In this document: positions 1 through 8,871 of the stretch, piece by piece
Layout: each line of letters opens with the position of its first letter
How positions within the stretch are numbered: position 1 is the stretch's first letter
From: Geosiphon pyriformis
Lineage: Eukaryota > Glomeromycota > Glomeromycetes > Archaeosporales > Geosiphonaceae
Direction: 5' to 3'
DNA: 64,000 bases
Assembly: GCA_016748015.1 (NCBI GenBank)
Contig: JAAOMT010000675.1
Span: 427,341 to 491,340 of the forward strand
Notes under the pieces: generated by a model
The model's input: only the letters and a program-made list of their open reading frames with translations
Databases searched by the model: none
Told to the model about the DNA's origin: nothing
Position numbers and translations under genes: made by a program

Positions 1-203
1 TAGTTTCCAAAAAAATAATTGTTGATACAGTTTTTGATGTACTGGTAGAATGTCTTTTTAACAATTTCAATTCTGTTTGGAATGTTGAATCTCTGCTTGC
101 AATAAGTGTAAATAATTTGATAATATTTTAGAGTTGTTGTGTTTAGTGTGATCACTACTTTGAAGCTATTATTGCTATATTATATTTGTGAAAGAGCACC
201 AAA
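1..203 (-). mobile_element. Element D, internal leader next to its 5' LTR (rest lies left of the window)
   Basis: No coding sequence is visible. The stretch lies directly inside the LTR at 204-1154. At 194-203 it carries, on the minus strand, the TTTGGTGCTC block that also follows the 5' LTR of element A; element C has the closely related TTTGGTGCTT. This is the expected primer-binding-site position, although I could not assign the tRNA. It implies a minus-strand element whose gag and pol lie beyond the left edge. Confidence 0.5.
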
Positions 204-1154
204 TATTACTGAAGGTTTTTGGTCTCTTTTTTTAAATGCTGTTAGTGTCTGTTTGTTGTGAATTTATGTTTTTTAGAAGCTAGTGAACCTCTAATAATTG
301 AATTTATCTTTAAATTATCTTTTATAATTTGAACTGCTAGGCTTATAAGTAGAATAACCAATTTTATGCCAGTTACTTTATGTAGTTATGTTGTAGTAAA
401 TATCAACTCTTTTCCAGAAATTGCTCATCTAGAAGCTCACCAAAAATGTGTAGTTATTTTGCTATAAAAGTTAACTCTTTTACAAGAATCTTGTCTGTAG
501 GCTATCTTAATAATTATGCTAAGAAAAGTAAAAAAAAATATAAAAAAAATAAAAAAAATAAATTGTTAAGAAAAACGTTTTCTGTCCAGGCCTGAAGTCA
601 TTAACAAATTATTGAAATTAGTATCTAATCAATTTCAAAAATATTAGTTGGATTTTTGTGAATTTCAAGTATAATAATAAAAAATTTGTTTTTCGAATAT
701 TTGATTTTTATTTGATTTTTAAAGGTATGTAAAAGATGATTTGTTTTAATTAAGATATTTAAAACAAAATACATTTTCTTGAAAAAAAAAGCTCTTCTTT
801 TATACAACTTGTTATAATACTAGTCTTTGAACTTGCACTTTTCTCTTTGCTATAATTTTAGTGAACTAAAGATATATTTCAGCAAACTACAAGTTATTTC
901 TACAAACTATTGATTATTTCGACCAATTTCTGCTAATTTCGGCGAATTTTTGAATATTAAATAGTTTAGAGTATTGTGTAATTTAATCATCTTAATTTTT
1001 ATAGTACAAATCGAATTATTAATTAAATAATAATATTTGATAATTTGATTAAATAATAAGTAATAATTAAAATAATAATAATATGTACTAATTGATAATA
1101 GAAATTATAAGGATAATTTCATGCTAATTAATAGCTAAAATTTTACTGGTAACA
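204..1154 (-). repeat. 5' LTR of element D, inserted in element A integrase
   Basis: On the plus strand the repeat starts TATTACTGAAGG (a decayed TGTTAC) and ends CTGGTAACA, giving the same TGTTAC/GTAACA inverted ends as the other LTRs here. A diverged second copy lies at about 26535-27492 and aligns along most of its length. Element A integrase coding sequence stops exactly at 1155, so the LTR marks an insertion into it. The sequence is AT-rich with no credible gene; short ORFs in it are noise. Confidence 0.65.
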
Positions 1155-2010
1155 ATGTTCTTCTTAGCAATGTTTTTTGGAAGTTGGTTTCTATTATTGG
1201 TTTTATTGGATATGTATTGATGTTTATCTCAACTGGTAATATTGCTGTTTTACCATAAACAAGTTTAAATGGTATTGTTTGTATAGTATCTTGCTTCATT
1301 ATCCAATAAGTAAATAGTACTGATGGTATAAATAAATCCCATTTGTTTTGGTTTTTTTGGCTGATTTTTGCTATCACTTTACACAATATTTTGTTAAATC
1401 TTTTTACTAAGTCATTTGTTTACAAATAATATGATAACAATAATGGTTTTTTGATTCCAAATCTTTGACTTAATTTTGTTAATGTTCTGTTTACAAAATG
1501 AGTTCTTTGATCTAATAATAATTTTTTTGAACATCTGTGTTAACAAATCAAATTTTGATAGATAAATTTGGCTATAAATTTTGTATCTGCTTTTTGAATT
1601 GTTTTTGCTTCTAACTATTTTGTAAGATAATCCATAGCTACTGTTATGTAACAATTGCTTCTGCTGGTTATTGTTAATTGTCCAACCAAGTTAATTCTAA
1701 TTTAATCAAATGATTGTTTTATTTTGATTGGTCTTAACAGTTTACTGGGTTTTGTTTCTTTTTTTTTTTGACAAACATTACAATTTTGAACATATTGAAT
1801 AATATCAAAATATATAGATGACCAATAATATCTTTTTTTGGTTCTTTTTATAATTGCTTCTTTATAAAAATGTCCTGCTGTTGGGTTTGAGTACATGTTG
1901 AATAGTATTGTTTTTTTTTCTGATTCTGTGATAACTCTAAGTGGTTAATCTAGATATATTTTGATTGTTGTTTTATGTTGTTTTATTCTTTTTAAGATAA
2001 TTTTCTTTAA
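1155..2010 (-). pseudogene. Element A integrase relic (truncated by element D)
   Basis: Open pieces include 1896-1702 (zinc-binding region, with HFYKEAIIKRTKKRYYW and NCNVCQKKK) and 1386-1155 (end of the core, with LVYGKTAILPVEI). They align codon for codon with the plus-strand copy in element C. Of the DDE triad, the first Asp reads Asn (IRINLV, against IGIDLV in C), the second is kept (LLLDQRTHF) and the Glu reads Lys (TNDLVKRFN, against TNGLVERFN). Stops fall where C has Trp (TKW) and Gln (YYPQTN). The listed frame for 1135-1386 runs into the LTR, so its last residues are not integrase. Confidence 0.8.
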
Positions 2011-2099
2011 ACTATTAAGTATTAATATAATATTAAAATTGTTGATATTTTTGTATGTTTATCTTTTGTTATATTTTTAAGTTAAAATGTTTTTAGATT

Positions 2100-3420
2100 T
2101 GTTTTATTTATAACAAACCATCAGTATTTTTATTTTTTTTTTCTTTTTTATAATATATGATATAATTGAATAGTAATAGTTCTATTTTCTATCTTGTATA
2201 ATAATTGTTTTTAAATTTTTGCTTTTAAATTGATGTCAATCTTTTGTGATTAGTGTACACATTAAATTTTTGATTCAAATATTTTTTTTACTTTATAACA
2301 GTCTAATAAATAGTCAAATGTTCTAATACTGGGATTCCATAATTTTTTTTAGCTGGACTTAAGCTTCAGCTAACATATATTACTAGGTGTTTTCTTCTAT
2401 CTGGTCTTTTTTGTAACAGTACAGCTCTAAATATTTAACCTAATACATCAGTGATAATAATAAATGGCTTGCTGTAATTTGGATAAATCAATACTGGGAC
2501 TTGAATAAGCTTTTTTCTTAAGATATTAAAAGCTTCTTGTTGAATTTCAGTTCATTTGTATTTCACATTCTTGGCTTAAAGCTGGTAAAGTGGTTGAGCC
2601 AGTTTGGAGAAATTTTAGATAAAGCAGTAATAGTATCTAGCAAATTTCAAGAATGCTCTTAATTCTATAAAATTTTTTGGTATTGGAAAGTTTTTGACAA
2701 TCTCAATCTTATCTGAATCTGTTTTGATGCCATTTTTGTTCACAACATGTCTAAAGAATTTCAGTTCTGTTTTGTCAAAAAAACACTTTGTAATGTTTAA
2801 TTTTAGTCCGGCTCTTCTTAGTCTTTCAAATACTTGTTGTAAATAATGAAAACAGTTGTTAAATGTTTTAGAAAACACATTTGTGTTATTTAAATATACT
2901 ATTATTGATTTTCATAGTAATTCAGTATAGACAATTTCTATTAGCCATTAAAAGATGGCTGAAATATTTATTAAACCAAATAACATAACATTAAATTCAA
3001 AATTTTTTTCTCTGATTGTAAATGCTGTTTTTTCGTTGTTAGCTGAGTTTATGGCTACTTATTAGTAACCACTGTCCAGATTTAAAGTAGAAAACCATTT
3101 TTTTTTTCTAAATACATTAAATAGTTTTTAAATTTGTGAAGTTGGATAGCTGTCTCTATGAGTAATACTGTTGAGTTTTCTGTAATTTACACAAAAGTGG
3201 ATTTTTTTATTCTTTTTTTGGATAAATACTATTGGTAATAATCATGAACTCATTGATAGTTGAATTAACTTATTGTTTAACATTTTGTTGATTTTTTTTG
3301 AATGATTTTATGACTTGCTGATAGTATTTTGTATGCTCATTGTTTTATTGGCATTGTATCTCCAGTTTTGATTTGGTGTTAGATAATATCAATTCTACCA
3401 AATTCATTTTTACTGGCAAA
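2100..3420 (-). pseudogene. Element A reverse transcriptase and RNase H relic
   Basis: The clearest open piece is 2878-2615. It contains the RT thumb sequence FHYLQQVFERLRRAGLKLN and CFFDKTELKF, typical of Ty3/gypsy polymerases, and aligns with element C at 18935-19170. Just upstream (about 2895-2915) the catalytic YLDD box of C reads YLNN here, so both metal-binding Asp are lost. The RNase H region further along is recognisable only by alignment with C and is full of stops. It was once part of a single pol frame; it is now dead. Confidence 0.75.
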
Positions 3421-3492
3421 GATGTTGGTGAAATTGTTGAGTAATATTTTGAGCTGCATATGTTAAGATGAGTTTAAGTTTTCTAAGTTTAT

Positions 3493-3822
3493 TTAATCCA
3501 ATTGTTTTAATTGAAGCAAATAACATTCTTTTTGTTTATATATTGATTGTAATATAATATTCACATATCTACACAGTTGTAAAAAATCTGAAATGGTGTT
3601 TGGTGGTTGGTTTTCAACTTCAGTGTTCAAGTATCTGATAATAGTTCTACTTGGTATTTTAATAATATCTTCAGTTGTATTATAGATAGGAATTTTGATA
3701 TGTTTACAGTTCTTGGCCAATATATAGAGATTAGTAATTCCAATTTTCTCTAATTCATAAATATTTGGTTCTAATTCGAAAATCTGGGGCTGGTTCTTCA
3801 TTTTTCTCTCTATTATTAACAT
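3493..3822 (-). pseudogene. Element A linker between dUTPase and RT
   Basis: An open stretch of 109 codons containing QIFELEPNIYELEKIGITNL and NTTEDIIKIPSRTIIRYL. It matches the C-terminal 90 or so residues of the element B polyprotein (which has NTTEEPVYIPEDTIIGYF) and the region 18005-18290 of element C. The block follows the dUTPase in all copies. Its function is unknown; it may be the N-terminal extension of RT. In element B it is the last coding block before the deletion of RT and integrase. Confidence 0.7.
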
Positions 3823-4084
3823 ATACTGATTATATAATAAAATAGAAACTAATTGATTGGTAAAGATAATTTCTTTTTTATTAATGATTTTTTTTTTCTG
3901 CTATATTAACTGGTATATCTATTTTACTCATTGATCCAAATCTATTTTTCCTTTTGACTGTAATTCTTAAATCTTCTCTTGTTTTTACTGGCACTAATTG
4001 AACTATTTTCATTAGAGATAAAAATATTGTTTGTGCTATCTTTTCATTTGGTTTAATTGTATATGGTTTTTTTAATTAATTTTA

Positions 4085-4330
4085 TAGCATTATAATAATT
4101 TTTTATATATATCCTGTATCAATTATTTCTCTTCTAATGTTGATTCCTTTCTTTGCTAAGCTAGATTTAAATACTAATTGAACCATTGTTGTTGTTAAGA
4201 TTTTTAATGCTATTTTCAAATTAATATAAGTGTGTATATTGGGTTTCAATATTATAGCATATTTTTCTGAATATCTTAGATCAAATTTTGCATTAATATT
4301 ATGTATGTGTTTTAACATAATATCTTTATT
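4085..4330 (-). pseudogene. Element A dUTPase relic
   Basis: The open part (4318-4103) keeps three of the five dUTPase motifs in changed form: AKFDLR for motif 1 (AGFDLR in element B), FKSSLAKKGI for motif 2, and REIIDTGYI for motif 3 with the catalytic Asp and stacking Tyr still present. Downstream sequence, where motifs 4 and 5 should be, has stops. Family knowledge: dUTPase hydrolyses dUTP to dUMP. This copy is a fossil. Confidence 0.8.
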
Positions 4331-4559
4331 ATTATCATTGAACTATCTTAGTTTTTGTTCTATGAATAGATCTGAAACCACAATATATTGCTTAGGTTTT
4401 AAATCAGAGTTTGAATTATTGTTGTCATTGCCATAGTAAACAAAGTTAGAACTATTGTTGTCATCATTATTGGAGTCTAAATCAGAATTGAATTTTGATT
4501 CCAATTTCATGGCACATTTGCTAATTGGTTTTTTTTTTGGGAGATTGAATAGATTATGC

Positions 4560-5110
4560 ATAGTGGTAGATTGTAGATAAGATTACAATTGTCACAATAT
4601 TCAAAGTTATTAAAAATAAGGCAGTATTTACAGAGTTTTGTATTTAATTGTTCTAAATACTGTTTTTGCTCTTTTTTAGTCGATATTAGATTCTGATAAT
4701 GTTTATAAAATTATTTTGGATTATCCTTAATATTATTAAAGATGTTAAAAGTTAAGATGTATTCAGATTTAAGAAGTGTAAGTGGATTATTTTTGATTTC
4801 TAGTATTTTATTAATTGTAATGCTTTCTGCTTTTGCATTTGCCATTCTTTAGATCTTATGTTCATTATGTAGATAATTTTTCAATTGTCTTAGTATTTAC
4901 TTCCATACATTATTGATGAGCGTTTTTTTTCATATCCAGTTATTAATTAGAATTATGTATTGGCACAATTTGTCACAAGTTTTTTTTTTATTTAGTAATA
5001 TTGTTTCATATTTTTTGGTCTAAAAAAGTTTTTTACAAGCAAAACATGGTTTGTTGTCTTATATTCTTTGTCTTTTAGGTTATCTAAAGTGTTTAAGAAT
5101 ACATGGGTAA
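4560..5110 (-). pseudogene. Element A Cys-rich domain, downstream half
   Basis: Minus-strand reading just inside the element B insertion gives PC, then after several codons DNKPCFACKKLF, then TCDKLCQYIILI. This aligns without gaps to the element B Cys-rich module (ESCLACEKPL, TCDATCQYMILI). The upstream half, ending KYYCH, is at 11228-11360 on the other side of element B. Stops replace residues that are Trp and Tyr in element C. The last 4 bases (5107-5110) are the target duplication. Confidence 0.75.
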
Positions 5111-5986
5111 TGTTACAGGATGGTTTTCTTGTTATATTTAATTGCTGATATCCCGCTTTAATTGCAATCAGTCTTTCGTGAGTTTCTCAATTCTATTTGT
5201 GTGATAATGTCACTGTTACACTGAAGGCTTTCTTTTTACTGTTGCGATGTAAGTTATTCTTTAATTCTTGATTGTTGTGTGTATTTATGTACTCCTTCTT
5301 AGAGGCTGAACTGAAATCTACCCACTGTCTGGGGTCTTCTCTGAGGCTATCCTTGCAATTGCCTGATGTGTTTCTCTAATCTAGAAACACAGAATGTTAA
5401 TGGTCTTTAGCGCTTTTCTAATTCTCACAATAAATCTTTTATCAATTAGTAACAACGTAAATAATCTTGATCAAGGATTATTCTTCCAAAGGATTCAGTT
5501 GATGAATGATAGTCTCATTCAATAAATAATACAAGTAAGTTTCTTAATACTTTGGGTTGTGATAGTTCAGTTTTAAATATTCTTTTTCATTTCTTTTTGA
5601 TTTTAAAGGTTTCTTGGGATATTTAATTTAAAAGTATGATTTAAAGTGGAGTTTGTTGGATAAAATTGGATCTATTGCTTGATAAGTTATGATTTTTATT
5701 ACTTGATTGATTCTTTCCCAATATTAAAACTACTGTATATATACATGTTTGTAGTTCTACAAGAAAACACATTGTAATACTTTCTTTTTAATATTTCAAT
5801 CTGATGCTTGCTGCTATCACCAGTTGGTGTTGGCTGCTATTGTGAACTGGTGCTTGCCACTATTGCGAGATGGTGTTTGCTACTATGTTAATCATTACCT
5901 TTCTAAGATTATTACTGTGCTATATTATGATTGAATAGTTTGTATTATTTTTATAATTCTTTTTGCTAAATTCTTAAACCATAACA
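5111..5986 (-). repeat. 3' LTR of element B
   Basis: On the plus strand it begins TGTTACAGGATGG and ends AAACCATAACA. It aligns with the repeat at 10418-11227. By eye I count 14 substitutions outside the assembly gap and one short unalignable block near 5770-5790; all are transitions. The adjacent internal sequence (5987-6007) is the polypurine tract when read on the minus strand. Confidence 0.92.
5801..5892 (-). repeat. Four 23-bp tandem repeats in the element B 3' LTR
   Basis: Four consecutive 23-bp units, each with the core TGGTG or TGATG followed by TTGCTGCTAT or a near variant. The same four units occur in the other LTR at 11042-11133. Tandem units in LTRs often act as promoter or enhancer blocks, but that role is only inferred here. 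Confidence 0.75.
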
Positions 5987-6007
5987 TTATCCCCTCCTTT
6001 CAAGATT
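5987..6007 (-). other. Polypurine tract of element B
   Basis: On the minus strand this reads AATCTTGAAAGGAGGGGATAA and abuts the start of the 3' LTR (TGTTATGG). This is the expected primer site for plus-strand DNA synthesis. In element C the equivalent at 21791-21810 has decayed to AATATTAAAAAGAGTGAATAA, with several G-to-A changes. Confidence 0.8.
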
Positions 6008-6009
6008 GA

Positions 6010-6078
6010 GCTCCGTCGAAATCGAAGTTAATTTCTTCATTAAATTCTAAGTTACTATAGTGGTTCAATACTGTGTTA
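6010..6078 (-). pseudogene. Residual tail of ORF3 in element B
   Basis: After the polyprotein stop, the minus strand continues in frame as NTVLNHYSNLEFNEEINF, then DFDGAQS and a stop. The last residues match the end of ORF3 in element C (EDLNGAQY, stop at 21795-21797). So B keeps the extreme 3' end of the complete element, and the missing RT-integrase-ORF3 block was removed internally. About 23 codons remain. Confidence 0.6.
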
Positions 6079-7962
6079 TTAATTTGTTGAAGTGAGTTCA
6101 CAGTAGAGGGCGATTTCTGGGAAATTTAGAATTTCTTGTGGTGTTGACACGTTTTCTAGCTCCGTTCCGAAGTATCCAATGATGGTATCTTCCGGAATGT
6201 AGACGGGTTCTTCTGTGGTATTTGCGATAGGAATTTTTATCCATTGAGCTTTATCAGCTGGAATAAAAAGGTTAGTAAGTCCTATGAAAAACTGTTGGCA
6301 AGTTTCTGGGTAGGGCTCAAATATTAGGTCTTTTTCTTTAATTGTCCCTTTTATTTTTATTTCTGATTTTCTATATGGTAGGAGCATGATGGACCGCTCA
6401 TTTTTAATTACTTTGCCTTTTTCCTCTATTGTTTCAGCGAAATTCGCTTCAATTCCTTTTCCTGTCAATCCGAAACCAAAAGTTCCTCTCGTTGTTTGTG
6501 ACAATTCCTCACAATTTTCCACTGACACGAATTTCCCAATTTTTACCAATAGTAGGAAAATTGCTTGTGCAATCTTTTCCTTAGATTTAATGGTATAAGG
6601 CTTTTCTGAATTGTTCTGTAGCAAAACCATCAAATTTCCAGTGTATCCGGAGTCAATTACTTCTCCTTGAACGCTTATTCCTTTTTTCACGAGGCTTGAT
6701 CGCGACACCATTTGAACCATTATTCTTGGCGGAATTTCAACCGCTAATTTTAGGTCAATTTTGGTGATGCTCCTGGGTGGTAACGTTGTGGATTGGTCTT
6801 CCAGATAACGTAGATCGAATCCGGCGTCAGTTGGATGGGCTCTTTCGGGTATTATTCCTAAGTGCCCGTTGTCGAAGTATCGGATGTCGGTCACCTGTTC
6901 TAGGTCGGTATAGGCTACAAATTTTTCTGACTCGGGACCCTCAAGTGAGTCTTGTTGATTTATTGATTGATTTTGAGACTGCTGATTCTCAATTTCCATT
7001 TTTCTTTCTAAGTCCCTTTCATCTTGACACTCTTCACAGCACTGACTTTGGCACGGGATGAGACAGTTTTCGCAGAGGTAAGTGTTGATTTGGGCGAGGT
7101 ATTGTTCTTGCTCTTGTCGAGTGGGGCATAGTTGTTGGTAGTAGTCCTGGAATTTGTCCACTGGGTCAAACATGTTGTAGCTGGCGACTTCGTCGGCTAC
7201 TTCGGCTGACTCTTTCCAATGTCGTATTTCTTCGGTGGTTCCTCCTCTTACTTTGGCTTGTGCAGTGTTGTACAACTCGTCCTCGTCGTGTGGGTAGTGC
7301 TGTAGTCTTTTTAATGCTCTGTTAAATGCTGCTTCAAACGGCATTCCTCCTCTTACCCAGTCACAGATGAGAATCATGTATTGGCAAGTTGCGTCACACG
7401 TTCCTCCTCTGCCTGGTAAGTCGTTCCAGTCGCACCCTCTTGGTAACGGTTTTTCACAAGCGAGGCACGATTCCTCATCCCATTTTTCGTGTCTTTCTGG
7501 GTAACCATATTTTTCTTTGTTACAACAGTTACAATAGTAGTGGGTGGGGTTTCTTGGGTCTTCATCTGGTGCGCTGCACGCAGTCATAGACGAGAGTTTC
7601 TTTTTGCAAACCGAGCATTCTAGCTTTGGTCTGCGTCGCTGGTGGTTTCTTCGTGAACTTACCTGGTTCCATTCAGATCTTTCTTCGCTGGTCCACGTTG
7701 GTACGGCTGGTAGTCTTGTTCTTTGGTCATCAGCCCAAGAGAGCTGATAGGTTTTGATGGCTGATAGTGCTGGATTTTCCTCAAATTCGAAGGTAGGTCT
7801 TTGGTTAGCACTGGGTTTTTGGAAGTGGCCACAGGTGGCTGGAATTTTGGCCTGGTGGCCATTATAATTGATCAGAAGCTCTTGGGTGGTCCAGTCTAGA
7901 GTGGCGTTGGCTTTTGTTAGCCAGTCATTCCCTACTAACGCTTGATATTGTGTAGCATCCAT
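6079..7962 (-). CDS. Element B polyprotein: protease C-terminal part, Cys-rich module, dUTPase, linker (627 aa)
   Basis: Residues 1-50 are the end of the aspartic protease domain (ALVGNDWLTKANATLDW, then CGHFQKP). Residues 115-200 and 297-312 form Cys-rich modules (CSVC, CNCC, CLAC, CDATC, then CENC and CCEEC). Residues about 362-503 are a dUTPase with all five motifs: AGFDLR (380-385), SRSSL (420-424), GEVIDSGYTGN (433-443, catalytic Asp437 and Tyr440), EKIAQAIF (462-469) and RGTFGFGLTGKG (492-503). Residues 504-627 are a linker shared with elements A and C. The enzyme would convert dUTP to dUMP and pyrophosphate and limit uracil in element cDNA. ATG at 7962 (GTA-ATG-GAT) is only an internal Met: the frame continues upstream past a TAA (8110) into the protease active site, so the true product is probably a longer Gag-Pro-dUTPase protein. 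RT does not follow. Confidence 0.92.
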   Translation of the reverse strand: MDATQYQALVGNDWLTKANATLDWTTQELLINYNGHQAKIPATCGHFQKPSANQRPTFEFEENPALSAIKTYQLSWADDQRTRLPAVPTWTSEERSEWNQVSSRRNHQRRRPKLECSVCKKKLSSMTACSAPDEDPRNPTHYYCNCCNKEKYGYPERHEKWDEESCLACEKPLPRGCDWNDLPGRGGTCDATCQYMILICDWVRGGMPFEAAFNRALKRLQHYPHDEDELYNTAQAKVRGGTTEEIRHWKESAEVADEVASYNMFDPVDKFQDYYQQLCPTRQEQEQYLAQINTYLCENCLIPCQSQCCEECQDERDLERKMEIENQQSQNQSINQQDSLEGPESEKFVAYTDLEQVTDIRYFDNGHLGIIPERAHPTDAGFDLRYLEDQSTTLPPRSITKIDLKLAVEIPPRIMVQMVSRSSLVKKGISVQGEVIDSGYTGNLMVLLQNNSEKPYTIKSKEKIAQAIFLLLVKIGKFVSVENCEELSQTTRGTFGFGLTGKGIEANFAETIEEKGKVIKNERSIMLLPYRKSEIKIKGTIKEKDLIFEPYPETCQQFFIGLTNLFIPADKAQWIKIPIANTTEEPVYIPEDTIIGYFGTELENVSTPQEILNFPEIALYCELTSTN

Positions 7963-8109
7963 TACTAATACTTTTGTAGGTATTACTATGCCGTTAATTT
8001 TGAAAGGGAATGAGTCGATTTCGCCATAAGGCAGCTTTGTACTTCCATCGGCTGTTATGATTTGGGACGTCGCAGCACGATCAACTTTGAAACCCAGTTG
8101 GTTTACTAG

Positions 8110-8550
8110 TTAAAGCGTTACGATGCTTCCAGTGGATCCACTGTCTAAGATAAGTTTGATTGGGGTATTGTTTACAGTGGCTTCCATATACATAGCAGTG
8201 ATTGGGCGTTTTTCGTCCAATGCTGCTCCACTGAACATAGCCTCGTTTTCCTCTAATTCAAAAGGAAAAATAGCTGCGAGGCTGCTATCTTCGATGGCAA
8301 CTGCTGGTAGTATTGTCTGGCTCAATTTGGAGGAATTTTTGGTTCTGTTTATGTTTCTACTGTCATTGTTTCCGATGATCAGGTTTTCCAGTATATTAAG
8401 GTAAGTTTGTTGATAATTTTGGTAGTTTGGATTGGTTTGCTGATTGGTTCTGGCGCAGTTTGGATTCCTCTGGACCAACGTGTTCTGGTTCCACATGGGC
8501 TGATTTCGGGCCTCGGGACGCCAATTCGGGTTGGCTATCATGGGCTGTTG
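8110..8550 (-). CDS. Element B aspartic protease N-terminal part, in frame with gag and dUTPase
   Basis: An open piece from just after the TAG at 8551-8553 to the TAA at 8110-8112; the first ATG is at 8541. The first 90 residues are Asn/Gln-rich and low in complexity. Near the end comes MEATVNNTPIKLILDSGSTG, the DSG(T/S)G active-site signature of retropepsins. The TAA follows IVTL. Beyond it the same frame gives LVNQLGFKVDRA and joins the 627-residue ORF. At the position of this TAA element C has CAA (Gln), so it is most simply a CAA-to-TAA change. Confidence 0.85.
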   Translation of the reverse strand, partial: QQPMIANPNWRPEARNQPMWNQNTLVQRNPNCARTNQQTNPNYQNYQQTYLNILENLIIGNNDSRNINRTKNSSKLSQTILPAVAIEDSSLAAIFPFELEENEAMFSGAALDEKRPITAMYMEATVNNTPIKLILDSGSTGSIVTL

Positions 8551-8553
8551 CTA

Positions 8554-8871
8554 GTAAGCTCCTTGATTTTGATACGTGGTGGGATATTGGCGTGGTATTG
8601 GCGTGTACTGGTTTCTGGGCATTTGGGGTGGCGCGTAGTAATTATTTTTGCGTGCTTCCTGCATCATTTGCGTTCAACATTGACTAATCAAATGTCCTAC
8701 ATGTTTGCAAAAATGGCAGGCGCGTGTTTCTGTTCTGAATTCCTGGCGCGACGGGTGATTATTTCGACTGTCACTGACTTCTTGGCTGTGTCTTTGGGGT
8801 GGTTGGTATGTATTTTTTCTTGGATCCGGGATGAGATAACTTTCTATTTTCTTAGAAAGTTCCTCCCCTAA
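8554..8871 (-). pseudogene. Element B nucleocapsid region with CCHC zinc knuckle
   Basis: This lies between gag stop 1 (TGA 8872-8874) and stop 3 (TAG 8551-8553), with stop 2 (TGA 8674-8676) inside, all in the gag frame. A zinc knuckle CHFCKHVGHLISQC (C-x2-C-x4-H-x4-C) occupies 8718-8677, directly before stop 2. Such knuckles bind and package element RNA. A plus-strand ORF of 154 codons over this region (8407-8871) is a shadow. Whether the stops are read through or simply inactivating is unknown. Confidence 0.85.

Larger units (their letters stand above)
1155..5110 (-). mobile_element. Element A (old host Ty3/gypsy-like element), 3' part: end of Cys-rich domain to integrase
   Basis: This is the downstream half of the oldest element. 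In minus-strand order it holds the end of the Cys-rich region (5110-4560), a dUTPase remnant (about 4330-4085), a linker (3822-3493), RT (about 3400-2600), RNase H (about 2550-2100) and integrase (about 2000-1155). It is cut on the right by element B at 5110/5111 and on the left by element D at 1154/1155. Many stops and frameshifts make it non-functional. It is far more AT-rich and poorer in CpG than element B. Confidence 0.8.

Noticed and set aside
8407-8871. 154-codon plus-strand ORF
   Set aside because: Shadow of the minus-strand nucleocapsid and protease region, which has the CCHC knuckle and the retropepsin signature.
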